DNA from: CAVXHQ01 sp963761735
Lineage (GTDB): Bacteria; Pseudomonadota; Alphaproteobacteria; Rhodobacterales; Rhodobacteraceae
Assembly: GCA_963761735.1 (NCBI GenBank)
Contig: CAVXHQ010000007.1
Span: 186,001-250,000, forward strand
DNA: 64,000 bases
Direction: 5' to 3'
Position numbers and translations under genes: made by a program. The notes below the pieces were generated by a model. That model was given only the letters and a program-made list of their open reading frames with translations, did not search any database and was not told the DNA's origin. This document shows positions 16,360 through 25,211 of the stretch, piece by piece. Position 1 is the stretch's first letter. Each line of letters opens with the position of its first letter.

Positions 16360-18714
16360 CTAGCCGCCCAGCAGGTTCGGCACGATGGTGACGATCCCGG
16401 GCACCAGTGCCAGAATGATCAGGCCGACGACCTGAATGGCCACGAAGGGCAGCACGCCGCGATAGATGTGCCCCGTCGTCACCTCTTTGGGGGCCACGCC
16501 GCGCAGATAGAACAGCGCGAACCCGAACGGTGGCGTCAGGAACGAGGTTTGCAGATTTACCGCGATCATGATCGTCACCCAGGCCGGATCGAGGGTGCCG
16601 CCGTAGATCACCGGCCCGACGATGGGCACGACGATGTAGATGATCTCGAGGAAATCGAGGACGAAACCGAGGATGAACAGGATCAGCATCACCAGAAGGA
16701 ACACCGTCCATTCGTTGTCGAAACTCTTGAGGAAGGCCTGGATATATTCCTCGCCCCCGAAGGAGATCAGCACGAGGTTGAGGAGTTGCGAGCCGATCAG
16801 GATGGCAAAGACCATCGCCGTCACCTTGGCCGTCTCGCGGACCACGGGGCTCAGCACGCCGCCCGCGAACAACACGATGCAGGCATAGAACAGGCCGCCC
16901 ATGAAGAACAGGAACGCGCCGAAAGCGACGAGAAAGCCGATCCAGGATTCGAGGCTGACGTTTTCGGCACCGATCCGCAGATCGAAGTTGACGCCGATGA
17001 GAAGCATCACGGCGATGGCCATCGTCGACCACAGGATGATCCCGCCCGATTTGCCCTGCTCGCGCAGCTTGCGGTAGGCCGCGAGCATGATCGCGCCGCC
17101 GGCACCGAGGGCCGCCGCAGGTGTCGGGTTGGTGATGCCGCCGAGGATCGAGCCGAGCACGGCGACGATCAGCACCAGCGGCGGAAAGACCACGCGCAGC
17201 AATTCGTTGCGGCCCAGCAGGTTCGCGCCGTAGCGCGCGCCCAGCAGGGTGATGGCAACCGGAATGGCGAGGATCAGCGTCGTCGCCCCGGCGGAGGTGA
17301 GCGGCGAAATCAGGACGATATCGGCCAGCAGGGCAAGGACGATGCCCGCGGCGCCCGCGATGAGCATGGCGGGGTTCGCCGTCGGCGACACGCCGCGCGC
17401 CAGTGCCAGCACCAGCGCGAAGAGCAGCAGGAAGACGGCGACACCGGTGCCGATGGGGGGAGCGTCGGCGACACGCCCGGCGCGCAGGACGCTGCGTTCG
17501 TCGTCGCTGAGCAGGCGGGAGGCCGTGGCGCCGCCGCTGTCGACGATGGCCTGCTGTTCCGCGATGGCGGTGTCCCAAGCGGTCTGCCCGTGCAGATCGA
17601 TCATCGACGCCTGACATTCGGCGGAGACGTTGGTGCGCAGCGAGGCGCCGGCACTCGCGTCGGTATAGCTGTCGACGGTCACGTCCTGAGAGCCCACGAC
17701 GCCCGCCTGCCCCAACACGATCAGCCCGCCGATCAGGATCACCGGCGCGGCGAGGAACCACGTCAGCTTCTCGTGTTTCGTCGTGACCTCTCCCTTCGAT
17801 CCGGCCATCGCCACGGCGGGCGCCTTGTGCGGATAGACCATCGCATAGCCGAAGGCATAGGCCGCGTAGAGGAAGGCGAGGAAGATACCGGGCAGCAGGG
17901 CGGCCTGAAACAGCGTGCCGACCGAGACCACCGCAGGCTCGCCCAGATAGGTCAGCGCGTCGGAACAGCCCAGCGAGCGGGCGCGGTCCTCTTGCGCTGT
18001 GGAATAGATATCGCCCGCCAGCGTGCCGAGCAGAACGATGACGATGGAAGGCGGAATGATCTGACCCAGCGTGCCCGAGGCCGCGATGACGCCGGTCGCA
18101 AGTTCGGGCGAATAGTTGTTTTTCAGCATCGTCGGCAGGGCCAGCAGGCCCATCGTCACGACCGTGGCACCGACGATGCCGGTGGACGCGGCAAGAAACG
18201 CGCCCACGACGACGATGGAAACGGCGAGACCACCGGGCAGCGGGCCGAAGACGCGCGCCATCGTGGTCAGCAGATCGTCGGCGATTTTCGAGCGTTCCAG
18301 CATGATGCCCATCATCACGAACATCAGCACAGCCAGCAGCGTCTCGATGCTGGCACCCGCCAGCACCCGCTCGTTGATGCGGTTGACGATGAAGCCGAGG
18401 TTCCGGTCGAGCGCCATTTCCCAGCCGCCCGGGAACACCGGCTCTTCGATGCGCGGCAGATCGGGATAGCGAAAGATCGAGATGTCGGCGGGCCGGATCC
18501 CCTGCCCCGTCAGCTGGTGAAACGCGTCGGACCCGGTGTCCAGCGCCTGGTGGATCAGGAACCCGTTGGTATCGAGCAGGGCGATGATCGTGAACGATAC
18601 CACCGCGGCCCCGGCGATGGCGAAAGCCACCGGAAACCCCGACAGAATCGCGCCGAACAGGCACAGAAATACGATGATAAGACCAACTTCGACGCCGTCC
18701 AGACCGAAAAACAT
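16360..18714 (-). CDS. TRAP transporter large permease, extended (DctM/TakM type)
   Basis: The 784-residue membrane subunit that carries out sodium-driven solute import with the small permease and binding protein. It is almost twice the usual DctM length of about 430. Typical DctM sequence (FGLDGVEVGLIIVFLCLFG; AASTGIVGATVVTMGLLALP; GTLGQIIPPSIVIVLLG; LIGSQLL; the last third with NLQTSFLTPPFGFALFYLRG) is interrupted by extra segments, notably a hydrophilic stretch near residues 345-420 (SYTDASAG to DDERSVLRAGR). Long forms occur in the mannitol/chloroaromatic (FcbT3-like) branch. It lies 22 bases after the small permease. Confidence 0.88.
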   Translation of the reverse strand: MFFGLDGVEVGLIIVFLCLFGAILSGFPVAFAIAGAAVVSFTIIALLDTNGFLIHQALDTGSDAFHQLTGQGIRPADISIFRYPDLPRIEEPVFPGGWEMALDRNLGFIVNRINERVLAGASIETLLAVLMFVMMGIMLERSKIADDLLTTMARVFGPLPGGLAVSIVVVGAFLAASTGIVGATVVTMGLLALPTMLKNNYSPELATGVIAASGTLGQIIPPSIVIVLLGTLAGDIYSTAQEDRARSLGCSDALTYLGEPAVVSVGTLFQAALLPGIFLAFLYAAYAFGYAMVYPHKAPAVAMAGSKGEVTTKHEKLTWFLAAPVILIGGLIVLGQAGVVGSQDVTVDSYTDASAGASLRTNVSAECQASMIDLHGQTAWDTAIAEQQAIVDSGGATASRLLSDDERSVLRAGRVADAPPIGTGVAVFLLLFALVLALARGVSPTANPAMLIAGAAGIVLALLADIVLISPLTSAGATTLILAIPVAITLLGARYGANLLGRNELLRVVFPPLVLIVAVLGSILGGITNPTPAAALGAGGAIMLAAYRKLREQGKSGGIILWSTMAIAVMLLIGVNFDLRIGAENVSLESWIGFLVAFGAFLFFMGGLFYACIVLFAGGVLSPVVRETAKVTAMVFAILIGSQLLNLVLISFGGEEYIQAFLKSFDNEWTVFLLVMLILFILGFVLDFLEIIYIVVPIVGPVIYGGTLDPAWVTIMIAVNLQTSFLTPPFGFALFYLRGVAPKEVTTGHIYRGVLPFVAIQVVGLIILALVPGIVTIVPNLLGG

Positions 18715-18736
18715 GGGGCAGGTAACCTTTCAGGGT

Positions 18737-20047
18737 CTAGTGGATCGCGGCCACGGTATCTGCGGTGGGATCGCCGGTCGGATCACGGTCGAGGTGCTTG
18801 CCCTCGGACGCCGGTCCCTCGCGCCATTCGAGCAGCGAGCGCCAGAAGAACGCCATCGCCTGAAGCGCCATCATCGCGGTAAAGATCAGCAGCAGGATCT
18901 TGAACAGGAAATAGGCGTTGAACCCGTTGGGCGAGAACCCGATGGTTTCGACGTTCCAGCGCAGGGCGCGGGCCTTCATCATCAGCTGTTCCAGACGGTC
19001 GGAGGCGGACGGGTTCGGCACCACGAGGTGACGCCACATAAAGAACCACGCGTAAAGCCAGATCAGCATCGCGGCGGGCACCATGAAGAACATCGATCCC
19101 ATCATGTCGATCACCCGCTTGGTCGAAAACGACACCTTGGAATAGACCAGATCGACGCGGACGTGCCCGCCCTGAACGAAAGTCCAGGCGATGCACATCG
19201 ACACGACGATGGCGTTGTAGAGTTTCAGCTCTTCGGACCACCACGAGATCGGGAAACTGGCGGTCATACCGAACCCGAACGACAGCTCGGCGACGGCAAA
19301 GACCCGCTGCATGAAGATGATGACGATCTGCTGGATCACCATGATGAACCCGGCCCAGGCGGCGATGCGCCCGATGGTGTTGGCAAATCCCTCGAGGCCG
19401 CGCACGAGGCCCCACATCACGTCGCGCCAGACCACGCCGCAGATCGTGAGGATCGCGAAGACGACGAAGACCGCGAAGGCCAGCTCCTCGGACGCGCCAT
19501 AGTAGATGAAACGCATCATCGCCTGCGGATCGGCCCAGTTGAGCCAAAGCCCCGGATGGCTGATCGCGAAGGCGATGTTGTAGAACGTCTCGAGGATACT
19601 GGAAAAGAACCAGGCGACATGGTTGATGCCGTCGGCGAGGCTCGCGGCATAGGCATCTCCCGCCTGGACGGCGGCGTCCCGTGCCGCGGCCAGATCGTCG
19701 GCGGGCACGGCATCGGCGATGGACTGCAACTCGCCCAGCATGCGTGTTCCGAACGCTTCGGTGGCCTCGGCGATCTGTTCGGGCGTGGCGTCGGCGGCGA
19801 CAGCGGGCGCGTCATAGAGCGCCGCGACATCGGCGGGATCGACCCCGTCACCGGCCAGCAGGCGGGCGACGACGGCCTCTTCGGCGGGCGAAATGCCGGC
19901 GGCCAGATCGTCGATCAGCGCGTCGGCCTGCCGGGCAAACTCTGCGTCCGCATAGAGCGACGGGTCACGGTCGCCCTGCGCCCAGCCCAGCCAGCGGGTG
20001 AATCCATTGTCGTAACCGGCCCAGAAGCCCGCGTCTTCACCGTTCAT
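18737..20047 (-). CDS. TRAP transporter small permease, extended (DctQ/TakQ type)
   Basis: About 436 residues from ATG 20047, preceded by a G-rich stretch; an upstream ATG at 20077 is also in frame. DctQ proteins are usually about 160-230 residues. Here an N-terminal region of about 140 residues, acidic and alanine-rich (SPAEEAVVARLLAGD, EQIAEATEAFGTRM), precedes the first membrane helix (HVAWFFSSILETFYNIAFAI). The C-terminal part has several more helices and the DctQ-like WTFVQGGHVRVDLVYSK. It forms the membrane complex with the large permease. Confidence 0.82.
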   Translation of the reverse strand: MNGEDAGFWAGYDNGFTRWLGWAQGDRDPSLYADAEFARQADALIDDLAAGISPAEEAVVARLLAGDGVDPADVAALYDAPAVAADATPEQIAEATEAFGTRMLGELQSIADAVPADDLAAARDAAVQAGDAYAASLADGINHVAWFFSSILETFYNIAFAISHPGLWLNWADPQAMMRFIYYGASEELAFAVFVVFAILTICGVVWRDVMWGLVRGLEGFANTIGRIAAWAGFIMVIQQIVIIFMQRVFAVAELSFGFGMTASFPISWWSEELKLYNAIVVSMCIAWTFVQGGHVRVDLVYSKVSFSTKRVIDMMGSMFFMVPAAMLIWLYAWFFMWRHLVVPNPSASDRLEQLMMKARALRWNVETIGFSPNGFNAYFLFKILLLIFTAMMALQAMAFFWRSLLEWREGPASEGKHLDRDPTGDPTADTVAAIH

Positions 20048-20188
20048 AAAAGCCCCCGCTTCATGCCGTTCCGGCATCTCGTATCAGGCATTCGCGGCGT
20101 GTCCCGATCTGGATCGCCGCCCGGACGGAATGCCCCGCTGGGCATCGGCAACCGGCGGCGCGCAGGGCCCGCCGATTGCAAAACGCCG

Positions 20189-20217
20189 TGTCGCCCGGGT
20201 CAGGAACCCGGGTGACA
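20189..20217 (-). terminator. stem-loop between TRAP binding protein and permease genes
   Basis: CCCGGGT (20194-20200) pairs with ACCCGGG (20206-20212), and the outer GTCG/TGAC bases extend it to about 12 pairs around a 5-base loop. It is 27 bases past the binding-protein stop. On the minus strand it is followed by ACGGCGTTTT. It probably lowers permease expression relative to the binding protein or protects the upstream mRNA. Confidence 0.55.
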
Positions 20218-20243
20218 GTGACGTCGGTGTCAGACGTTACGGC

Positions 20244-21329
<1,086 letters not shown>

Positions 21330-21790
21330 AGGTTCCTCCCAAGGAATATTCTTCGGCCATCCCTCTGGGGGGCGGCTCGTTTGCGTGACCGCACCATAGG
21401 GGGTTCCTGCCCGGGACGGTATACCCACTGTCGCCGATTACGCACAAAGTTTAGTCGTTTGCGTGTCTGGACGCACATGATCCGGGCTGCTTCACCTGTC
21501 CAGTCCGGGCTTGTCCCTGCCCGCGGAAGCGCGCGGAGCGCTGCGGGGCGATGGACAGAAGGGCGAAAACCATGATTCGCACACAGATAGCGCTACCGCC
21601 TGACAAAGACATGTTTTTCACGGGCGTGGGACATGGCCCAATCGGCGGCGGAAGCGGTGCGGGACAGCACCGCCAGCGGGCGGACCGCCCTGGTGTGCGC
21701 AGCGTTCGGACGGCTGCGGTGCCCCGGCGGCGCCATGCGCATGCCGTGGTTACATGTGCCGGACGGCCACGGATGTTGCCAAACGGCGGC
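21330..21790. other. intergenic region upstream of the TRAP operon
   Basis: 461 bases without a convincing gene. It should hold the TRAP promoter. A core TAGCGCTA at about 21588-21595, within GATAGCGCTACC, resembles the edd operator but matches only partly and is about 260 bases from takP. A 3'-end signal for the GNAT gene was not recognised. Confidence 0.5.
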
Positions 21791-22243
21791 CTAAACGGTT
21801 TGGGTCATGAACCGGCGGTCGGCAACGTCGGCGAAGCCGGACCCCCGGCAAAACAGCTGTCCGGTGGTATCGACGGCATCGACCCGCGCGTGGATCGCCG
21901 CGATGCCACCGCGACCCAGCGAAACCAGCACCGCATGGATCACCGCGCGCCCGATGCCACGGCGGCGGACCGTGTCGCGGACGAAGACATCCTCGATCCA
22001 GGCCTCGCGGAAACCGAGCGTGAAAGACCAGCCGAAGGTGACGATGGCATAGCCCAGCGGCGCCCGCACCGGTCCGATCAGCCAGATCGCCCCTTCGGGT
22101 CCGCCCCGCACCAGCGGTTCGGCCAGCGCCTCGCCCGCGACGGCGTCGATGGCGGCGCCCGTCCCCTCGGCCCGGCGGCGGGCGATCAGCGCCCCGATCT
22201 GCGGCAGATGTGCCGGTGTCGCCAGCGTGATTGCCGTGCTCAC
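21791..22243 (-). CDS. GNAT family N-acetyltransferase
   Basis: A 150-residue acetyl-CoA-dependent acetyltransferase. GTG 22243 is chosen because it overlaps the nucleoside hydrolase stop in a GTGA, implying coupling. GNAT motif A is seen as WIEDVFVRDTVRRRGIGRAVIHAVL (Q/RxxGxG/A pattern), preceded by the beta strand GYAIVTFGWSF. The C terminus has HARVDAVDTTGQLFCRGSGF. The substrate is unknown. Operon position with a nucleoside hydrolase hints at small-molecule metabolism, but this is inference. Confidence 0.8.
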   Translation of the reverse strand: MSTAITLATPAHLPQIGALIARRRAEGTGAAIDAVAGEALAEPLVRGGPEGAIWLIGPVRAPLGYAIVTFGWSFTLGFREAWIEDVFVRDTVRRRGIGRAVIHAVLVSLGRGGIAAIHARVDAVDTTGQLFCRGSGFADVADRRFMTQTV

Positions 22244-23199
22244 AACCGCCCCAGCCGCTCTGTCATCCGCTCGAAAAATGCGGCTGCGTCGATGTCGCGC
22301 AGGAACAGCGCGTTGGCGGGCCGGCCGGTGACGCGCCACCAGTCTGCGACGGTCATGCCCATCGTCAGATGGCCCGTCGTTTCGATTTCGACATTGATGT
22401 CGCGGCCCCCGAACAGCTCTGGCCACAGCAGATAGGCGATCACGGTGGGGTCGTGCAGCGGCGCGCCGTCGGTGCCGTATTTCGCGGTATCGAAGCGTTC
22501 GAAAAATCCGGTCCAGGCGGCAACCGTGCGCCCCACCTCGGTGCCCAGGGCCAGGAATGCCGCGTTGCGGTCGGCGGTCGTCAGGGCCTTGTGCGTCATG
22601 TCGAGCGGGCAGACCACCATCGGGCACCCTGCGCCAAAGACGATCGACGCCGCCTCTGGATCGACGAAGATGTTGAATTCCGCCGTCGGGGTGATGTTGC
22701 CGACCTCGAAATAGGCGCCGCCCATCAGCACGATCTGCTGCACCCGGTCGATGATATCGGGGGCGCGCTGAAAGGCCGTCGCGATATTGGTGAGGGGGGC
22801 AAGCGGGCACAGGGTGACGGTGCCGGACGGCTCCTCACGCAGCGTTTCGATGATGAAATCCACCGCGTGCCGGTCCTGCAACGGCATGGTCGGCGGCGTC
22901 ATGTCGGGCCCGTCGAGGCCGGATTTGCCGTGCACATGCTCTGCCGTGACGAGCGGGCGCGACAGCGGCGCGTCACATCCCGCGAACACCCGCATATCGG
23001 GACGACCGCCAAGTTCGCAGACGATCCGGGTGTTCCGTTCTGTCAGCGCGAGCGGCACGTTGCCCGCGACGGCGGTAATGCCCAGCACCTCAAGCTCGGG
23101 CGAGGCCAGGGCCAGCAGAATGGCCACGGCGTCATCCTGACCGGGATCGGTGTCGATGATGATCTTGCGCGGCGCGGTCGGGACGGTCTGGGGTGCCAT
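22240..23199 (-). CDS. inosine/uridine-preferring nucleoside hydrolase
   Basis: A 319-residue nucleoside hydrolase that splits ribonucleosides into base and ribose in the cytosol. The calcium-binding N-terminal DTDPGQDDA is at residues 16-24. VLMGGAYFEVGNITPTAEFNIFVDPEAA and the distal HDPTVIAYLL supply further active-site residues (Asn, Glu, Asp). Length is typical. It overlaps the GNAT gene by 4 bases. Exact nucleoside preference cannot be read from sequence. Confidence 0.9.
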   Translation of the reverse strand: MAPQTVPTAPRKIIIDTDPGQDDAVAILLALASPELEVLGITAVAGNVPLALTERNTRIVCELGGRPDMRVFAGCDAPLSRPLVTAEHVHGKSGLDGPDMTPPTMPLQDRHAVDFIIETLREEPSGTVTLCPLAPLTNIATAFQRAPDIIDRVQQIVLMGGAYFEVGNITPTAEFNIFVDPEAASIVFGAGCPMVVCPLDMTHKALTTADRNAAFLALGTEVGRTVAAWTGFFERFDTAKYGTDGAPLHDPTVIAYLLWPELFGGRDINVEIETTGHLTMGMTVADWWRVTGRPANALFLRDIDAAAFFERMTERLGRL

Positions 23200-23522
23200 T
23201 GGGTCTCCATGAATTGTCTGGTCCCGAACAAAGGCAGCATCCGGCGCACCGCGGGAATTAATCAGAGCGCGGCAGCTGCGTCCACCCCGTCAGGCGCGGG
23301 CGGCGCACCGCCGGTTCCCCCCACCCCCGCCGGTGGTCCCTGGCCGATGGGCAAAAAGGTGCCCGGCCTGCGCGGCACAGCGCGCGTGGGCGGTGCCCGA
23401 TCCGGCGGTCTCCGGCCCGGATCGGCACCGCCCACGCGGGCCTCTGGCGCGGGGTGCCGCGGCAGGTATCTGGTCAGCGCTGAAGGCATCCTTGCCTTCG
23501 CATTCCATCTAGGAGACCACCA
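23200..23522. other. GC-rich intergenic region with a long hairpin
   Basis: 323 bases between the divergent nucleoside hydrolase and EF-hand genes. The main content is the long inverted repeat at 23383-23438 (listed separately) and a GGAG ribosome-binding site just before 23523. Pro/Gly-rich translations here look like composition artefacts, not genes. Confidence 0.5.
23383..23438 (+). repeat. 22-bp imperfect inverted repeat (long hairpin)
   Basis: The left arm 23383-23405 begins CGCGTGGGCGGTGCC and the right arm 23417-23438 ends GGCACCGCCCACGCG. The arms match over 22 pairs with one bulged C and an 11-base loop. It lies 85 bases before the EF-hand start and has no T run on either side, so it is more likely a 5'-leader RNA structure or regulatory dyad than a terminator. 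Confidence 0.65.
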
Positions 23523-23783
23523 ATGACCAAACCGACCCAGAAGACAACCGCACTGGCCGCGACGCTTGCCACCTTTGCCCTGCCGCTTGCGGCGCAGGGT
23601 GTCGATGCGGCACTCGACACCAACGGTGACGGCCTGCTCAGCTTTGCCGAAATGAACGTGGGCTATCCTGAGTTGACCGAAGACAGCTTCATGGTGCTCG
23701 ACACCAGCGGTGACGGCGTCCTCGACCCTGTCGAAGTGGCCGATGCGCAGGCCGCGGGCTATCTGGCACCTGCCGACGGCTGA
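23523..23783 (+). CDS. secreted EF-hand calcium-binding protein
   Basis: An 86-residue protein with a signal peptide (hydrophobic 10-24, likely cleavage after PLAAQG) and two canonical EF-hand loops: DTNGDGLLSFAE (residues 32-43) and DTSGDGVLDPVE (60-71). The ligand residues at loop positions 1, 3, 5 and 12 are all present. It probably binds calcium in the periplasm or outside the cell. GGAG sits upstream of ATG 23523 and a strong terminator follows, so it is a single-gene unit. Confidence 0.85.
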   Translation: MTKPTQKTTALAATLATFALPLAAQGVDAALDTNGDGLLSFAEMNVGYPELTEDSFMVLDTSGDGVLDPVEVADAQAAGYLAPADG

Positions 23784-23788
23784 CAGGA

Positions 23789-23834
23789 GGGCCGGGGCGG
23801 TGTGCATCCTCCCCCCGCCCCGGCCCCGTTTTTT
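23789..23834 (+). terminator. intrinsic terminator of the EF-hand gene
   Basis: The stem GGGCCGGGGCGG (23789-23800) pairs perfectly with CCGCCCCGGCCC (23815-23826) and is followed by CGTTTTTT. This is a classic Rho-independent terminator 6 bases after the stop. Confidence 0.85.
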
Positions 23835-23877
23835 CCGTTGGCTCCGGACCGGCCCGACGGTGTCAGCGAAATTGCGA

Positions 23878-24447
23878 TCAAACGCTTTTTTCACCGCGGT
23901 GCAGTGCGGCGACGCCGGTGCGTGCCAGCTCCACGAGGCCCAGAGGGCGCATCAGATCGGCGAAGGCGTCGAGCTTTTCGCTGGTTCCGGTGATCTCGAA
24001 CACAAAACTCGCCAGTGTGCTGTCGACGACGTTGGCGCGAAAGATATCCGCCAGCCGCAGCGCCTCGACGCGGCGTTCTCCCGTGCCCGCCACCTTGAAC
24101 AGCCCCAGTTCCCGCTCGACCGCGGCCCCGTCGGCGGTCAGGTCATGGACCTCGTGGACGGGGATGATCCTGCCAAGCTGGGCGATGATCTGATCGATGA
24201 TATGCGGCGTGCCCGACGTGACGATGTTGATACGGCTGCGATGGCCCTCATGATCGACCTCGGCGACCGTCAGGCTTTCGATATTATAGCCGCGCCCGGA
24301 AAACAGGCCGATGACGCGGGCCAGCACGCCGGGTTCGTTTTCCACGAGCACCGCGAGGGTGTGTCGCTCGACCTGCTCTTCGATCGGATCGCGCAGGTTG
24401 TAGGCGGAATGGCTTGTGGCGCCTTTTTTGATCTTCAGCGGGGGCAT
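23878..24447 (-). CDS. ilvH: acetolactate synthase regulatory (small) subunit
   Basis: A 189-residue regulatory subunit of acetohydroxyacid synthase, giving the catalytic subunit its valine feedback sensitivity. The ACT domain is at about 25-100 (RHTLAVLVENEPGVLARVIGLFSGRGYNIESL), followed by a second ACT-like half ending LGLVELARTG. ATG 24447 (MPPLKIKKGATSHSAYNLR) matches close homologues; an upstream ATG at 24477 would add 10 residues. It lies 765 bases beyond the ilvB stop, with a plus-strand gene between, so ilvB and ilvH are not a simple tight operon here. Confidence 0.92.
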   Translation of the reverse strand: MPPLKIKKGATSHSAYNLRDPIEEQVERHTLAVLVENEPGVLARVIGLFSGRGYNIESLTVAEVDHEGHRSRINIVTSGTPHIIDQIIAQLGRIIPVHEVHDLTADGAAVERELGLFKVAGTGERRVEALRLADIFRANVVDSTLASFVFEITGTSEKLDAFADLMRPLGLVELARTGVAALHRGEKSV

Positions 24448-24612
24448 GGCGGGGTTCTTTCGGCTGGTATATTGCATTGGCGCACAGTGGCGTGTCGGAT
24501 CGGTAGTATCGGCGCAAAATTGTTGATTTGAGACCGGCGGCCCCTCAGACGGACCCTAACGAGACGCGGCATACTGGGCCATTGCCCGGGCCGCCAGCAC
24601 AGGGAAACCATC

Positions 24613-25116
24613 ATGACGACGCATCCGGAAACTGCCGCCCCCACAGCCGTCAGCACTCAAACCGTCGCCGGTATGGCATTGGCCACGCTGAGCGCCGGGG
24701 CACTGGCGACCGTGGCCTTCGACATGTTCGGCCAGGGCCTCAGCCCGCTGCTGGGCTATGCCAAACTGGCGCCCGTGGGCCTTGCGAAGCAATCGCTGAA
24801 CGTGCTGACCGGCATCGACAGCACCCCCGCTGCCTATCTGCTGCATGCCATGACCGGTCTGCTGCTGTATCCGCTGGGCTGGCTGCTCATTGCCGAACCG
24901 CTGCGGGCCCGCATCTGGCCGTCGTTTCCGGGAATGGTTGCGGCGGCGATCTATGGCGTCGTCCTCTTCGTCTTTGCCCTTTATATCATGGCGCATCTGG
25001 TGGCGGGCAATCCGCCGTTCCTTGGCTGGACCGGGATTACCTGGGTCGCCCTGTGGGGGCATGTCGTGTATGCGCTGGCGATGGCCGGTGTGTTGCGCGC
25101 GCTCGACCGGGTCTGA
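24613..25116 (+). CDS. hypothetical multi-pass membrane protein
   Basis: A 167-residue protein with about four hydrophobic segments (roughly 18-38, 75-95, 105-130, 140-162). Its N terminus is Thr/Ala-rich. Motifs such as FDMFGQGLSPLLGYAKLAPVGLA are conserved-looking, but I do not recognise a family with known function. It is inserted between ilvB and ilvH on the opposite strand and ends at a paired-palindrome terminator. Confidence 0.7.
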   Translation: MTTHPETAAPTAVSTQTVAGMALATLSAGALATVAFDMFGQGLSPLLGYAKLAPVGLAKQSLNVLTGIDSTPAAYLLHAMTGLLLYPLGWLLIAEPLRARIWPSFPGMVAAAIYGVVLFVFALYIMAHLVAGNPPFLGWTGITWVALWGHVVYALAMAGVLRALDRV

Positions 25117-25140
25117 CGCGCGCGGATCCACCACCGGGCT

Positions 25141-25186
25141 CGAACTTTTTGAAAAAGTTCGACGTCGAAGTTTTCGAAAAACTTCG
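25141..25186. repeat. paired 21-bp palindromes joined by ACGT (copy 1)
   Basis: Two AT-rich palindromes, 25141-25161 (arms CGAACTTTTT and AAAAAGTTCG) and 25166-25186 (arms CGAAGTTTT and AAAAACTTCG), are separated by ACGT. It lies between convergent genes, so it can terminate transcription in both directions. A second copy with the same architecture is at 28321-28366. Confidence 0.75.
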
Positions 25187-25211
25187 GTCCCCCGGTGGCG
25201 GGCGGCGTGCC

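Noticed and set aside
21584..21599. GATAGCGCTACC resembles the edd operator
   Set aside because: Only the core TAGCGCTA matches, and it lies about 260 bases from takP with no promoter nearby; too weak to list as an operator.
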